64,000 bases of DNA. Origin: an uncultured Lachnospiraceae bacterium. GTDB lineage: Bacteria > Bacillota > Clostridia > Lachnospirales > Lachnospiraceae. Each line of letters begins with the position of its first letter. Position 1 is the stretch's first letter. Under the pieces are notes generated by a model, which was given only the letters and a program-made list of their open reading frames with translations, searched no databases and was not told where the DNA came from. Position numbers and translations under genes: made by a program. The stretch lies in the NCBI GenBank assembly GCA_937920345.1, contig CALGVA010000052.1, positions 1 through 64,000 on the forward strand. Direction: 5' to 3'. This document shows, piece after piece, positions 1 through 9,600 of the stretch.

Positions 1-413
1 TATTATAGAGGGTTGGTGGTTATTTTTCTATCCACTATCTTATTTGACGCTTACGATGAAAAGTAAGTTATGTATGCAAGTTGCTCATTTATAAACGCGG
101 CATTTGCATATCCATTTGTAAAGCTGTTTACATTTTCTAAGGTTATAATTGGTTTAAGGTTTTCTAGACCGTTGTCGGTAAAAAGAATTTCGTTTTCATC
201 TATTACGCCCTTTCTTGAAAATAAACTGCAAAAAGAGATGGCTGGACATTACAATTTTGCAATGTCAACCATATTTATTGACTTTTTTGGCATATCGTAG
301 TAAGGTTGGTAAAATAAATATTTTACAAATGGGCGCTCTGCGGAAAATGATTGACATCGCCTGCCATTTGCCATATCTTATCTACACAATTATACTTACA
401 GGAGAATTTTTAT
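1..413. other. Left-edge region, no confident gene
   Basis: Frame 1 on the plus strand is open from base 1 to a TAA at 64-66 and could be the last 21 codons of a truncated membrane protein, but it is too short to judge. On the minus strand, bases 52-262 translate into about 65 codons of protein-like composition ending at a TAA, with an upstream stop and no start codon, so this may be a gene remnant. The stretch from 300 to 400 should hold the promoter of the exporter operon; I see no strong consensus boxes. Confidence 0.3.
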
Positions 414-1259
414 ATGATATTCAAGGCTGCAATATCACAAACTGCTTGTATGCTGAAAAAGAGAGAATCCATTTGTACATTTTATATTCTTTTTTTTATG
501 GTGATTATAAATTTTATTAGTAATGTACTATACTTTCAAGGCACAGATATCGTGGAGATGTATCAGCCAATGAAACTGTTGCTGCTCAGTTATAACCGTA
601 CTAATTGGAACGGAACAAATACGCTGCTTTTGATTCAGCTCTATCCGCTTTTGGTGGTATGCCCGGCGGGATTTTCACTGGCAAGGGAAGATCAGCTTGG
701 TACAAGGGTATTTTTGGTTTCGAGATTAGGCAATTTTACATATCATGCAAGTAAATTCTTCTCCGCATTTCTGACAACAATGATTATTTTTACAGTACCT
801 TTCCTGCTGGAGATTATTTTGAACTGCTTGTCATTTCCTCTGTCTGCCACGGGGGACCTGTCAAATATGTCGATATATGATGAGGTTTACAGAACCGGCG
901 TAAGCCGTTACTTTATGAAAAGCATATATCTGTATTCACCTTATCTGTATGCTGTGGCCGGAACGCTTTTTTTTGGAGTTGTATCAGGATTGCTCGGTGC
1001 TTTTACCGTGGCGGTATCTTCATTTACAAGGGTGAAATATAATGTTTTTCTTTTTATGCCTGTCTTTGTTATGCTAAATATGTCAACGATATTAGCCAGC
1101 GTTTTTCCGAACAAAATGCCCAACATCAAATGGTATGATTATGTTTTGCTTTTTAATGATGAATTAAAGAGTATAAGGTTTGGGGTAATAGCTATATTGG
1201 GGCTGGTCTTATTTATGACAGGTGCTGTCTGTGTTGGCGGAAGAAAGGATTGTCTGTAA
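414..1259 (+). CDS. ABC-2 type exporter permease, first subunit
   Basis: A 281-residue polytopic membrane protein with about six hydrophobic segments and no recognisable soluble domain. It is the first gene of a tightly packed set: the next gene starts on the last base of its stop codon, followed by a second membrane protein and an ABC ATPase, so it is most likely a membrane subunit of an ABC-2 exporter. An upstream in-frame TTG at 351 is possible, but the ATG at 414 has an AGGAGA site ten bases ahead and is preferred. The substrate is unknown. Clostridial exporters of this layout often act in peptide-antibiotic export or resistance, but no precursor or modification gene is in the window. Confidence 0.7.
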   Translation: MIFKAAISQTACMLKKRESICTFYILFFMVIINFISNVLYFQGTDIVEMYQPMKLLLLSYNRTNWNGTNTLLLIQLYPLLVVCPAGFSLAREDQLGTRVFLVSRLGNFTYHASKFFSAFLTTMIIFTVPFLLEIILNCLSFPLSATGDLSNMSIYDEVYRTGVSRYFMKSIYLYSPYLYAVAGTLFFGVVSGLLGAFTVAVSSFTRVKYNVFLFMPVFVMLNMSTILASVFPNKMPNIKWYDYVLLFNDELKSIRFGVIAILGLVLFMTGAVCVGGRKDCL

Positions 1260-2089
1260 TGAAGTACAGGTATCGGCGTTTGTTTGTGATAGCGGTAATT
1301 GGCGGGGTGTATCTTTCTGTGATGTATGTCAATCCATATAATGGTGTAATTGCCCTCTCGGAAATGACTTTACAGCTCAGCGGCTCACGGGGCAGGTTTG
1401 CTTTGGGTTTTTCATTTACTGAACTTGCAGCTTTTTTGATGCGCCTGTTTCCGCAGTTTATTTTTGAATTGTATGCAGGTATTATGTTATATCGTCACTT
1501 TTGTACGGCAAGCGTTTATGTTTTTTCACGTTATCCGCATCGTGTGAAATGGTATATCAGGGAAGCAACTCATCTGGGAGGGGCGGTATATATCTTTCAG
1601 CTGATTTTACTGGCAGTGACGATATTTACAACGGTCAGCCGCTATGAATTGCAGATAGACAGTGCGGGAATTGCGTTGACGACATATCATTTTTTCATCC
1701 ATTCTCTGTGGATCTATGCAATGACATTGTCAGTAAATTTACTTGCTGTCTATTTTGGGAGCAGTACGGCATATTCGTTTGTGATTTCTGTACAGCTGGT
1801 TTGTACAGTGCTGCTAAATCTTATGGATTGGCTTGTGAGGTATTATGAAGGTAAGCTGTTTTATGAAAATGTTATAAAATGGAATCCGATTGCCCATCTG
1901 GTATTGAGCTGGCATAGCAGTGATATGGAAAATGTCAGTCAGGTTCTTACATCACCATATATGCAGGTGGATTTGAAGTGTTCCATGGTCATATTTTTGC
2001 TGTTTGGAATGATTATTATATTTATAGGAGCGTTTATTATAAAAAAGTACGATTTATTGGTTTCGGATTTGGAAACGGGGGTAGCATAA
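1259..2089 (+). CDS. ABC-2 type exporter permease, second subunit
   Basis: A 276-residue membrane protein with about six hydrophobic helices, weakly similar in layout to the preceding gene and probably its partner in the membrane domain of an ABC-2 exporter. Its ATG overlaps the previous stop codon (TAATG), a sign of translational coupling; a purine-rich site lies at 1242-1249. An in-frame TTG at 1250 is less likely. The stop codon is followed directly by the GTG start of the ATPase. The family assignment rests on operon position and topology rather than a motif. Confidence 0.7.
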   Translation: MKYRYRRLFVIAVIGGVYLSVMYVNPYNGVIALSEMTLQLSGSRGRFALGFSFTELAAFLMRLFPQFIFELYAGIMLYRHFCTASVYVFSRYPHRVKWYIREATHLGGAVYIFQLILLAVTIFTTVSRYELQIDSAGIALTTYHFFIHSLWIYAMTLSVNLLAVYFGSSTAYSFVISVQLVCTVLLNLMDWLVRYYEGKLFYENVIKWNPIAHLVLSWHSSDMENVSQVLTSPYMQVDLKCSMVIFLLFGMIIIFIGAFIIKKYDLLVSDLETGVA

Positions 2090-2734
2090 GTGGAACTGGC
2101 TGCAAATAACATAAACAAAACGATACGGGGCAAAGTGATACTTTCTAATGTCAGCCTTTGCTTAAAAAGCGGAAATGTATATGGATTCGCCGGCAGAAAC
2201 GGATCAGGGAAAACAATGCTGTTCCGGGCATTGTCGGGACTCATGAGAATAGACTCCGGCAGTATTGTATGGGAGGATAAAACGCTGCACAAAGATATTT
2301 CGGTATTGCCGAGTCTGGGCATTATCATAGAAAATGCAGGTTTGTATCCTAACTTTACAGGGATACAGAATCTTACATATCTTGCCGGCCTGACAAAGAG
2401 AGTCGGGACAGAGGAGATCATCCATGCGATTACCCGTGTCGGATTGGACCCATATGATAAAAGATTATATGGAAAATATTCACTCGGAATGAAACAACGT
2501 CTTGCGATTGCTCAGGCTATTATGGAAAAACCTGATGTCATTATGTTAGATGAGCCGACAAATTCTCTTGATGAAACGGGGGTAGAGGAAATCCGGAAGA
2601 TCATTTTAGAGGAAAAAGCAAGAGGGGCATTGATCCTGATAGCAAGTCATAATAAAGAGGATATTCGGGTTTTGGCAGATGAATGGTACAGAGTAGAAAA
2701 TGGTCAGGTAATCAGGCAAGAGGAGAGCTTATGA
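2090..2734 (+). CDS. ABC transporter ATP-binding protein of the ABC-2 exporter
   Basis: A 214-residue ATPase that would power the two membrane proteins encoded before it. Walker A (GRNGSGKT), a signature region reading YSLGMKQRLAIA and Walker B (DVIMLDEP) are all present and in order, and a His close to the end (ASHNKED) fits the H-loop. The length matches compact exporter ATPases. The start is a GTG immediately after the upstream stop. The next gene overlaps its last four bases (ATGA). Confidence 0.9.
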   Translation: MELAANNINKTIRGKVILSNVSLCLKSGNVYGFAGRNGSGKTMLFRALSGLMRIDSGSIVWEDKTLHKDISVLPSLGIIIENAGLYPNFTGIQNLTYLAGLTKRVGTEEIIHAITRVGLDPYDKRLYGKYSLGMKQRLAIAQAIMEKPDVIMLDEPTNSLDETGVEEIRKIILEEKARGALILIASHNKEDIRVLADEWYRVENGQVIRQEESL

Positions 2735-3393
2735 GGCAAAAGATATTATTTGTCTTTACCGTATGTACATATATAGCAGCAATGGCGTTTGGCATTGTGA
2801 AAAGACAGACATATACAGATTTGGTGAAACAAGAAAATTATCTGGCACAGATTCAGGTTGCAGAATTACCGGAAAGAATTGCAAAGAACGCATGTACTGT
2901 CATGTCCCAAAATCTGCCGGATTCAGCTATTATATTAAGAGTAGAGGTGACCGGCGAAATTGAGCATTTGTTTCAGGCGGACAGGCAGAAGGCAGTCATT
3001 CGGGAAGTATATGCAGGCAATGGATTGGAGCAAGGGGAAGAGATCAATATTGTTTCCGGACATTGGCAATTAGTCTTATATCGGAATCCTGGCTCGATCG
3101 AAAGAGGATTTGTGAATATCATGGAGGTTGGAACGGAATATCTGGTGTTTGCGGAAGCCGTAAGCAAGGACATGAAAACCGGTGCCCTGGCAGTTAAATT
3201 GTGCGATGATTTTGTTATTTCACCAGTGTTCTGCTATGAAGAGCGGCAGAATGTGATCATGCCGGTTTCGGGTGATACAACAGGTGTTCCTTATGCGGAT
3301 GTAGTGGATAATGAGTTTTTTGCTACATCGGAAGAAACGCTTCAGATGATGGAAGCGCTGAAAAGTCAGATGGTATCTTTATATCCCAGATAA
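2731..3393 (+). CDS. Membrane-anchored hypothetical protein of the exporter operon
   Basis: A 220-residue protein with one N-terminal hydrophobic segment (about residues 5-22) that could be an uncleaved anchor or a signal peptide, followed by a soluble mixed domain presumably outside the membrane. I recognise no family. The ATG at 2731 overlaps the ATPase stop codon and has GAGGAG just upstream, so it is the last gene of the coupled operon; a longer in-frame start at 2683 would lie inside the ATPase. By position it may be an accessory or substrate-handling protein of the exporter. A gap of about 200 bases follows. Confidence 0.65.
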   Translation: MRQKILFVFTVCTYIAAMAFGIVKRQTYTDLVKQENYLAQIQVAELPERIAKNACTVMSQNLPDSAIILRVEVTGEIEHLFQADRQKAVIREVYAGNGLEQGEEINIVSGHWQLVLYRNPGSIERGFVNIMEVGTEYLVFAEAVSKDMKTGALAVKLCDDFVISPVFCYEERQNVIMPVSGDTTGVPYADVVDNEFFATSEETLQMMEALKSQMVSLYPR

Positions 3394-3602
3394 CTTCTAA
3401 ATTTATAAAGGGTGGAGATTAATTTTGGATTAAGCATTAAGACCGCAAAAAGGGAGCCGCCGCCATGCTGCTTTATGTGGTTATGGAATATTAGAGAATT
3501 TCGTTCACAATCCGTCAGATTATGCAATTGTCAAAATGATATGCAGTAAGGTAGAATGGAAATATGTTTCATATCAGGAAGAGCAGAAGAGGAGGAGAAG
3601 TG

Positions 3603-6600
3603 ATGTTGCAGCGAGGGTTGGCCGTTTTGCTCAGTGTATGCATGCTGGCGGGCGGGATCAGTGATACGGCATATGCGATGAATCCGCAAATGAATGTACA
3701 TACAGTCAGTGATCTGCAGGACAGAGCAGACGACAGGGATACTGACGCAAATATAAGCGCTATTCAGGAAGGCGGCGGGGGAAGCGGTTCTGAGGATGCA
3801 GGAAATGAACCGACAGAAGGTGGTATCGGTACTGCAGGAACCGGAGTAGAAAATGATACAACAGGAACCGGCGGTGGGAACAATGATGACAATACATCAG
3901 GGGACATCAGTGGCGATGACGACGGCATGCAGGAAGATGGTGAAGCCGGTGATAACGTTACGCCGGAGGATGGTATTGGCGGCGAAGGTGACAGCGGCAC
4001 ACAGGAAGACGTCAGCGACGACGACAGCGATGCGCCGGAGGATGGCAGCGGGGATGACAGCAATGTGCCGGAAGGAAGTCTCGGCGGCGATGGTACATCA
4101 GAAGACGAGAACGACAGCGAAGCCGAAGAGGACGCACCGGAAGACGATGACCTGACGGACAGTGACGCGGCGGTGGATGAAGCCGGAGTTGAAGAGGTTG
4201 ATCCGGAAACCTTGTCAGCGAACAGTGTGTCTGCTCTAAATATCAAAGAAGAGGAACTTATGCTGACCACTGACGCGCCGCAGACGGTTACACTGGATGC
4301 AGGCGAGCGGCAGTGGCTTTCCTTTACGGCACCGCAGGACGGGCTGTACCGGTTTTATTCCACGTCGGAGGATGATTCCGGTAAAAATGTATTTGCATTT
4401 CTGTTTCATCAAAAAACAGATAACGAGAACGGATCTTTCGGTGTGGACTATGGAACCGGGCAGAATGGTAATTTTGATTGTCCCTATCGCATGGAGATGA
4501 ATGAAACGGTCTACGTTTTAGTCAGGTTTGGGAGTCCTGTAGCAAGTGGTACTTTTACAGTGAATGCCCAAAAAGTGGAAGTGCCCGAATTAACAGTAAC
4601 GAAAAATGATGAGGGGAACTATACGCTTCAATCAGATTCCTATCGGCTGCACCTGACTCTGACGCCTTCATACAGCATGGTGACAGCTGGAATGGAACTG
4701 CGGCAGGCGGACGGCAGTGCACTGACAGGCGGGAACAGTTACAATATATATTACCGATATACTTATGATAACAGATCGGGCGGCACATCGCACTTACATA
4801 ACTGGACACATTTGGATTCCAGCGGCGAATATAAAAGTGAATATAAAATCCAAAACATAGCGGAAGGAGGCAGGTTTCTTATCACGGAACTGCAGATCCT
4901 CGACAGTTCCGATAATATTCTGGTGGTGCTTGGTGCGGGAGGGCAGGCGATAACTGTGAATACGCTGGACACGGAGAAGCCCGGCGTTATAACGGAAGTA
5001 TCGGCAGAAGATGCAAGCATTACGGTGAAGGCGGAGTTTATGTCCAGCCCGAACGGACGTCTGCGCTATCGCAGGAAGGAAGAAAGCGAATGGACATCTG
5101 TCAACAGGGTTGTTTATTCTTACACTGCAGTTACATTTGCGGCGGAACCGGATACAGATTATGTGGTTGAACTGACCGACGCAGACATGAAGACGGTATA
5201 TGATACGACGGAAATCCGTACAAAGGCGTTTGCCGCAGCGGACATTAGAGCCGAGGCCGTGGATATTACGTCTTCGGGGGCTGTGATTAAAGTGACGATT
5301 GGATCGTATACAGGAAATAAACGATACATATGCGCGAGAGTATCCTATACGGACAGCATGGGTGATTCGCAGACAGATACGGGCCGCGTGTCTGCTGATC
5401 GTATCGCGGATGGCAGTATCGATCTGGTACTCAGTAATCTGGTGGCAGGAACGGAGTATCATGATCTGGAAGTGGAGATGGACGATACGGATTCTGACGC
5501 AATGGAGTATGTTGCGCATAGGACGAAAGTCAGCTTCACGACTGCTGCTTCCACGATTACAGGCGAGCAGATTAATGTGACAGCAGTACCCGATGCACAG
5601 GACGGCTCCAGGGCTGTGCTGAAGGTTGCATTACGGGATGCAGCAGAGGGCAGCTATTCATACACGGCTAAATACCGCGTTGCGGGCAGCCGGGACTGGA
5701 AGGAAAGCTATATACTTAAAGGCACGCTGGGTTCCTACAACAACTATGCGGAGGAACTGAATCTGGCATACCTGCTGGGTAACACGGAATACGAAGTTCA
5801 GGTCATGGTAGACGGGGTCCTTAAGGCGGCCGCTTTTGCAACTGTATCGACGGCAGTGGTTCCTGAGGTAGAGGTCAAGCCTTTGATGCAGGGTGTACAG
5901 GTGACGGCGACACTGACGGGGACGGCGGCGCTGAGTGATGGTTATACCATTTCGGCCCGGTGTTATAATGAGACAACGGGCAGCTGGAGCGGTATATATT
6001 ATTCTGACTATGATGACACGTGCCTGACGGCGGATAATAATTGGAAGAGCACGGTTATTTTCTATTCCGACAGTATGAGGCCCAATGTGGAGAATACATG
6101 GAGGGTTGAAATTAACGGCAATAAGACCGGCGGAGTTTATGAGAAATATTTTGTTTTTAAGGCGGTACAGCAGGAGATTACGCTGACGCCGGAGAAGACC
6201 ATGTATACAACGGCCCTGCTTAAGGCTGTGATGACGGCGCGGGACGAGTCGCTTGCATATGCAAAAGATGGTCTGGTATATTACAGAGAACAGGGCACAT
6301 CGCAGTGGATTAAGGGTGATTTGTGCAGTTATGCATATGAATCCGGCGATGAAATATATTTGAGCGGTCTGAAAGAGGATACGGAATACGAGGTCAAGCT
6401 GGTGCCGTGGAATTATCCGGACGATATACTGGCACAGATATCTTTCCGGACGCTTAAGGATACGAGAAGCCTGTCCGTATCGGCGGATACCCGTCGGTAT
6501 ACGTCAGCGCAGGTGGCCTGGGACTTTGACAGCGGCACCAATGAGCAAGGCATTTACAGTTATATTTACCTGTATTATCGGGCCAAAGGCGCTGCGAAGT

Positions 6601-9600
6601 GGATCTGTGCAGCCAGCGTGATCAAGCAGACAGATTATAGAGATGAGTTGTCTCTGACAGGTCTGCAACCGGGAACAGTTTATGAAGTTCTGGCAGAAAT
6701 AAAACATAACGGCAATTCTGACATCGCAGGAGAAAACGTGGTCAGAGACGCGAAGACGGAGTTTACCACGGTGGCGGTAGACCATGAATTGACAGCGGAA
6801 CCGGTATCGGAAGAGATAAAGCCGGCGTCTGTCACCTTCGATGTGCAGCTTACGAAGCCCACCGGTGTGCTGGACAGCAGAATGAAGGCTGTGGTGGCAT
6901 TAGAACCCGCGGACGGAGAAGCTATACGGAGTAAAGAGGTATATCTTGGCAAGGACAACCAGTATAAGACGAAGCTGGTAATGGGAGATCTGCTTCCGGA
7001 TACAAAATATGCGGTGAGAGCGGAACTGTACGAGTCGGAGAATAATTACTGGTTTGCCTTACGGCATTACGACATGGGAGAAGTCACCACCGCGAAGGCA
7101 GACTTACCGGATTCGCTCACCATAAGCGAGGAAACGCTCACCCTGAATCAAGGAACGGCGCAAAGGCTTACCGTAACGGTGCGGCCGCAGGAGGCAGCAG
7201 CAGGTCTGATCTGGACGTCTTCGGATGAAACAGTTGCGACGGCAGGCGTGGATGGAACCGTGACGGCACATAAGGCCGGCGAGGCGGATATCATCGCAGC
7301 GGCTGCAGGCGATGCGGCGGACGGGCAGGAAAAGGTTTCTGCGGTCTGTCATGTGACCGTGCGGGATTATACGATTCGTGTTAAGAATGCAGACGATAGC
7401 TATGACAGCATTCCCACACTCCTGAGCAGGACGCAGAAGCGGACGCTTGTCGTATATGATGAGGCGGCAGGCGCGGATCTGACGGGTGTTACATGGGTAA
7501 GCAACAATCTCCATACTGCGAATATATCCGATGAGGGACTGCTGGAGCCGCGAAACTACGGTCAGACATACATTACGGCTGAGACGGCAGACGGGATTAC
7601 GCTTAAGACAGAGGCAATCAGGGTAATCAATGAAATACAGGGGTTCTCTATTACAAGACCGGAAACGAATCACAGCGCTTATGAGGCGGTCAGAACGGCG
7701 GAGGCTGTCTATCAGGTGGCGGCAGGTGAGACATATCAGGTCGGCTGCGTGCTCTCACCGGCGTATACGGACCGGTATAACAGCAGCGTCAGCATGGCTG
7801 GCAGCGAATTCAACTGGTCGACGGATAACAGCGCTGTTACCGTCAGGGCTTTGGAGACTGGCAGGCTGACGGAAATTACGATTCCGGCAACAGTGTCCGG
7901 ACCTGTACAAGTCACTGCCGTTATGAAAGACGAAGTATACAGGAATAAGAGCTTCAGCATTACGCTGGATGTTCTTAAGAAACCTGACGTGGAAGTGCTC
8001 CCCGACACTTATATATGGCTGGACTATTCCAATAAGCTTAAAGATGCGGCGCTGCCGGAGAACTGGCAATGGAAGGAACAGAGCACGCTCCTCTATGGGA
8101 CGGGAGCAAAAGTGTTTACGGCATGCTACGTGGAAACCGGTTACTTTCCGTATGAAACCGGAGTGGCGGTTCATGCGGAGAGAATCGGAAATACATTATC
8201 GGTAAAGCAGACGGGCGCTGACGGCAAAGACATTATTTCCGACAATTACAGTGCAGATAAGAAAGCATATATCGTGAAGAAGGAGCTGCCGCTGAAGGTG
8301 AAGACAGGCAGCCCGGCCGGAAGCGCCCCCGCACTGTTATATGAGCAGTCGGCTTTAGAGCCTGCGGCAAAGGATGCCGCGAAGGTCAGCGTATCGGCGC
8401 CGGATGCGGACGGATATTACAGTGTTACCGCCTCTGCAAAGGGAACCTATACGGTGTCGGCAGCGGTTGCACTTAAGAAAGCGGCTTTCAAGAAACAGGA
8501 CGGCGCATATGTTCTGACGGAGGGGGCAAAAGTCAAAGATACAACGGTTTCGTTGAAGTTCATGGCAGTAGATGCCGCGCCGGTTCAGAAGATCATATTC
8601 GCGGTGGCGGATGATTCGCCGGAGAAAGTGACGATCTCTGAGGAAGGCGCGATTGAATATGAGATCACGGCGGCTAATGCGAATACAAAGCAGAATGCGC
8701 GCGTCATCCATATAGACGTTACGGCTGTGGATCAGGACGGAAACCGGGTGGAAAACCCTAAGATCGATTATAAAGTGAGCGATGCGGCAGTCGTGAAGCT
8801 GAAGAAAGAAGGAACAGACAGACTGGTATTGACGATTCCGAAGGGGGCGGACGGGCTTGCGAAGGTCAATGCGACGGCAAAGGATGCGCTGGGACGCAGT
8901 GCACAGTTTGCCGTCAGGGTGAAAGATTATACACCCAGAGTGACAGCCTTCGAGGTGGATATAAATGAGAATTATACTTATAGCAAACAGATAGCGCAGA
9001 TCGTACTGCCTTATGAGAAAGACGGCAGTGACCAGATCGAGCAGATTTCGCTCGTAAAAACTGAAGATGTGTCGGACGTAGTGGACGGCCTGGGCATCAA
9101 GCGCTCGGCAATATCCGGCAGCTATATGTACCGGGCAACTGTCGGGGTTACTGACAAGGAGCAGATTAAACAAAAAGGGAATCTGAAATATTATCTTGCC
9201 ATTCAGACGAAGGCATACGGCGGTCCCGTCTTCGTGCCGGTACGGATCAGACTGGAGGAGGGCACACCGGCAGTAACGGTGAAACAGTCCAAAAAGGTGA
9301 ATGTATTCTATACGGATACGACACATTTTATGAGTTATGATGAGGTGTCTATGGGACTTGTGAAAGTGTCCGCCCCTGTGCGGATTGAGTCCGTAAGATG
9401 GATAGCGGGAGACGACAGCGAATCAGCTGTGAAAAAGGAGTTCATAATTGAGAACTGGAGTCTGTCGATCACGAAAAATGGAAAGAATACCAAGGAATAT
9501 ATGATCCAGCAGAACAGACCGGTTCTGGACAGCAGCGGGAAACCGTCGGCTGCGGCTGTGAAGGGAACTCTTTATATCCGACTGCAGGGATACGGGGAGG

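Noticed and set aside
70..300. 76-codon plus-strand ORF at the left edge
   Set aside because: No ribosome site, unusual composition, and the opposite strand reads more like protein.
8355..9326. Long minus-strand ORF of 323 codons inside the first giant gene
   Set aside because: Cys/Arg/His-rich composition typical of an antisense shadow; the plus strand codes for Ig-like repeats.
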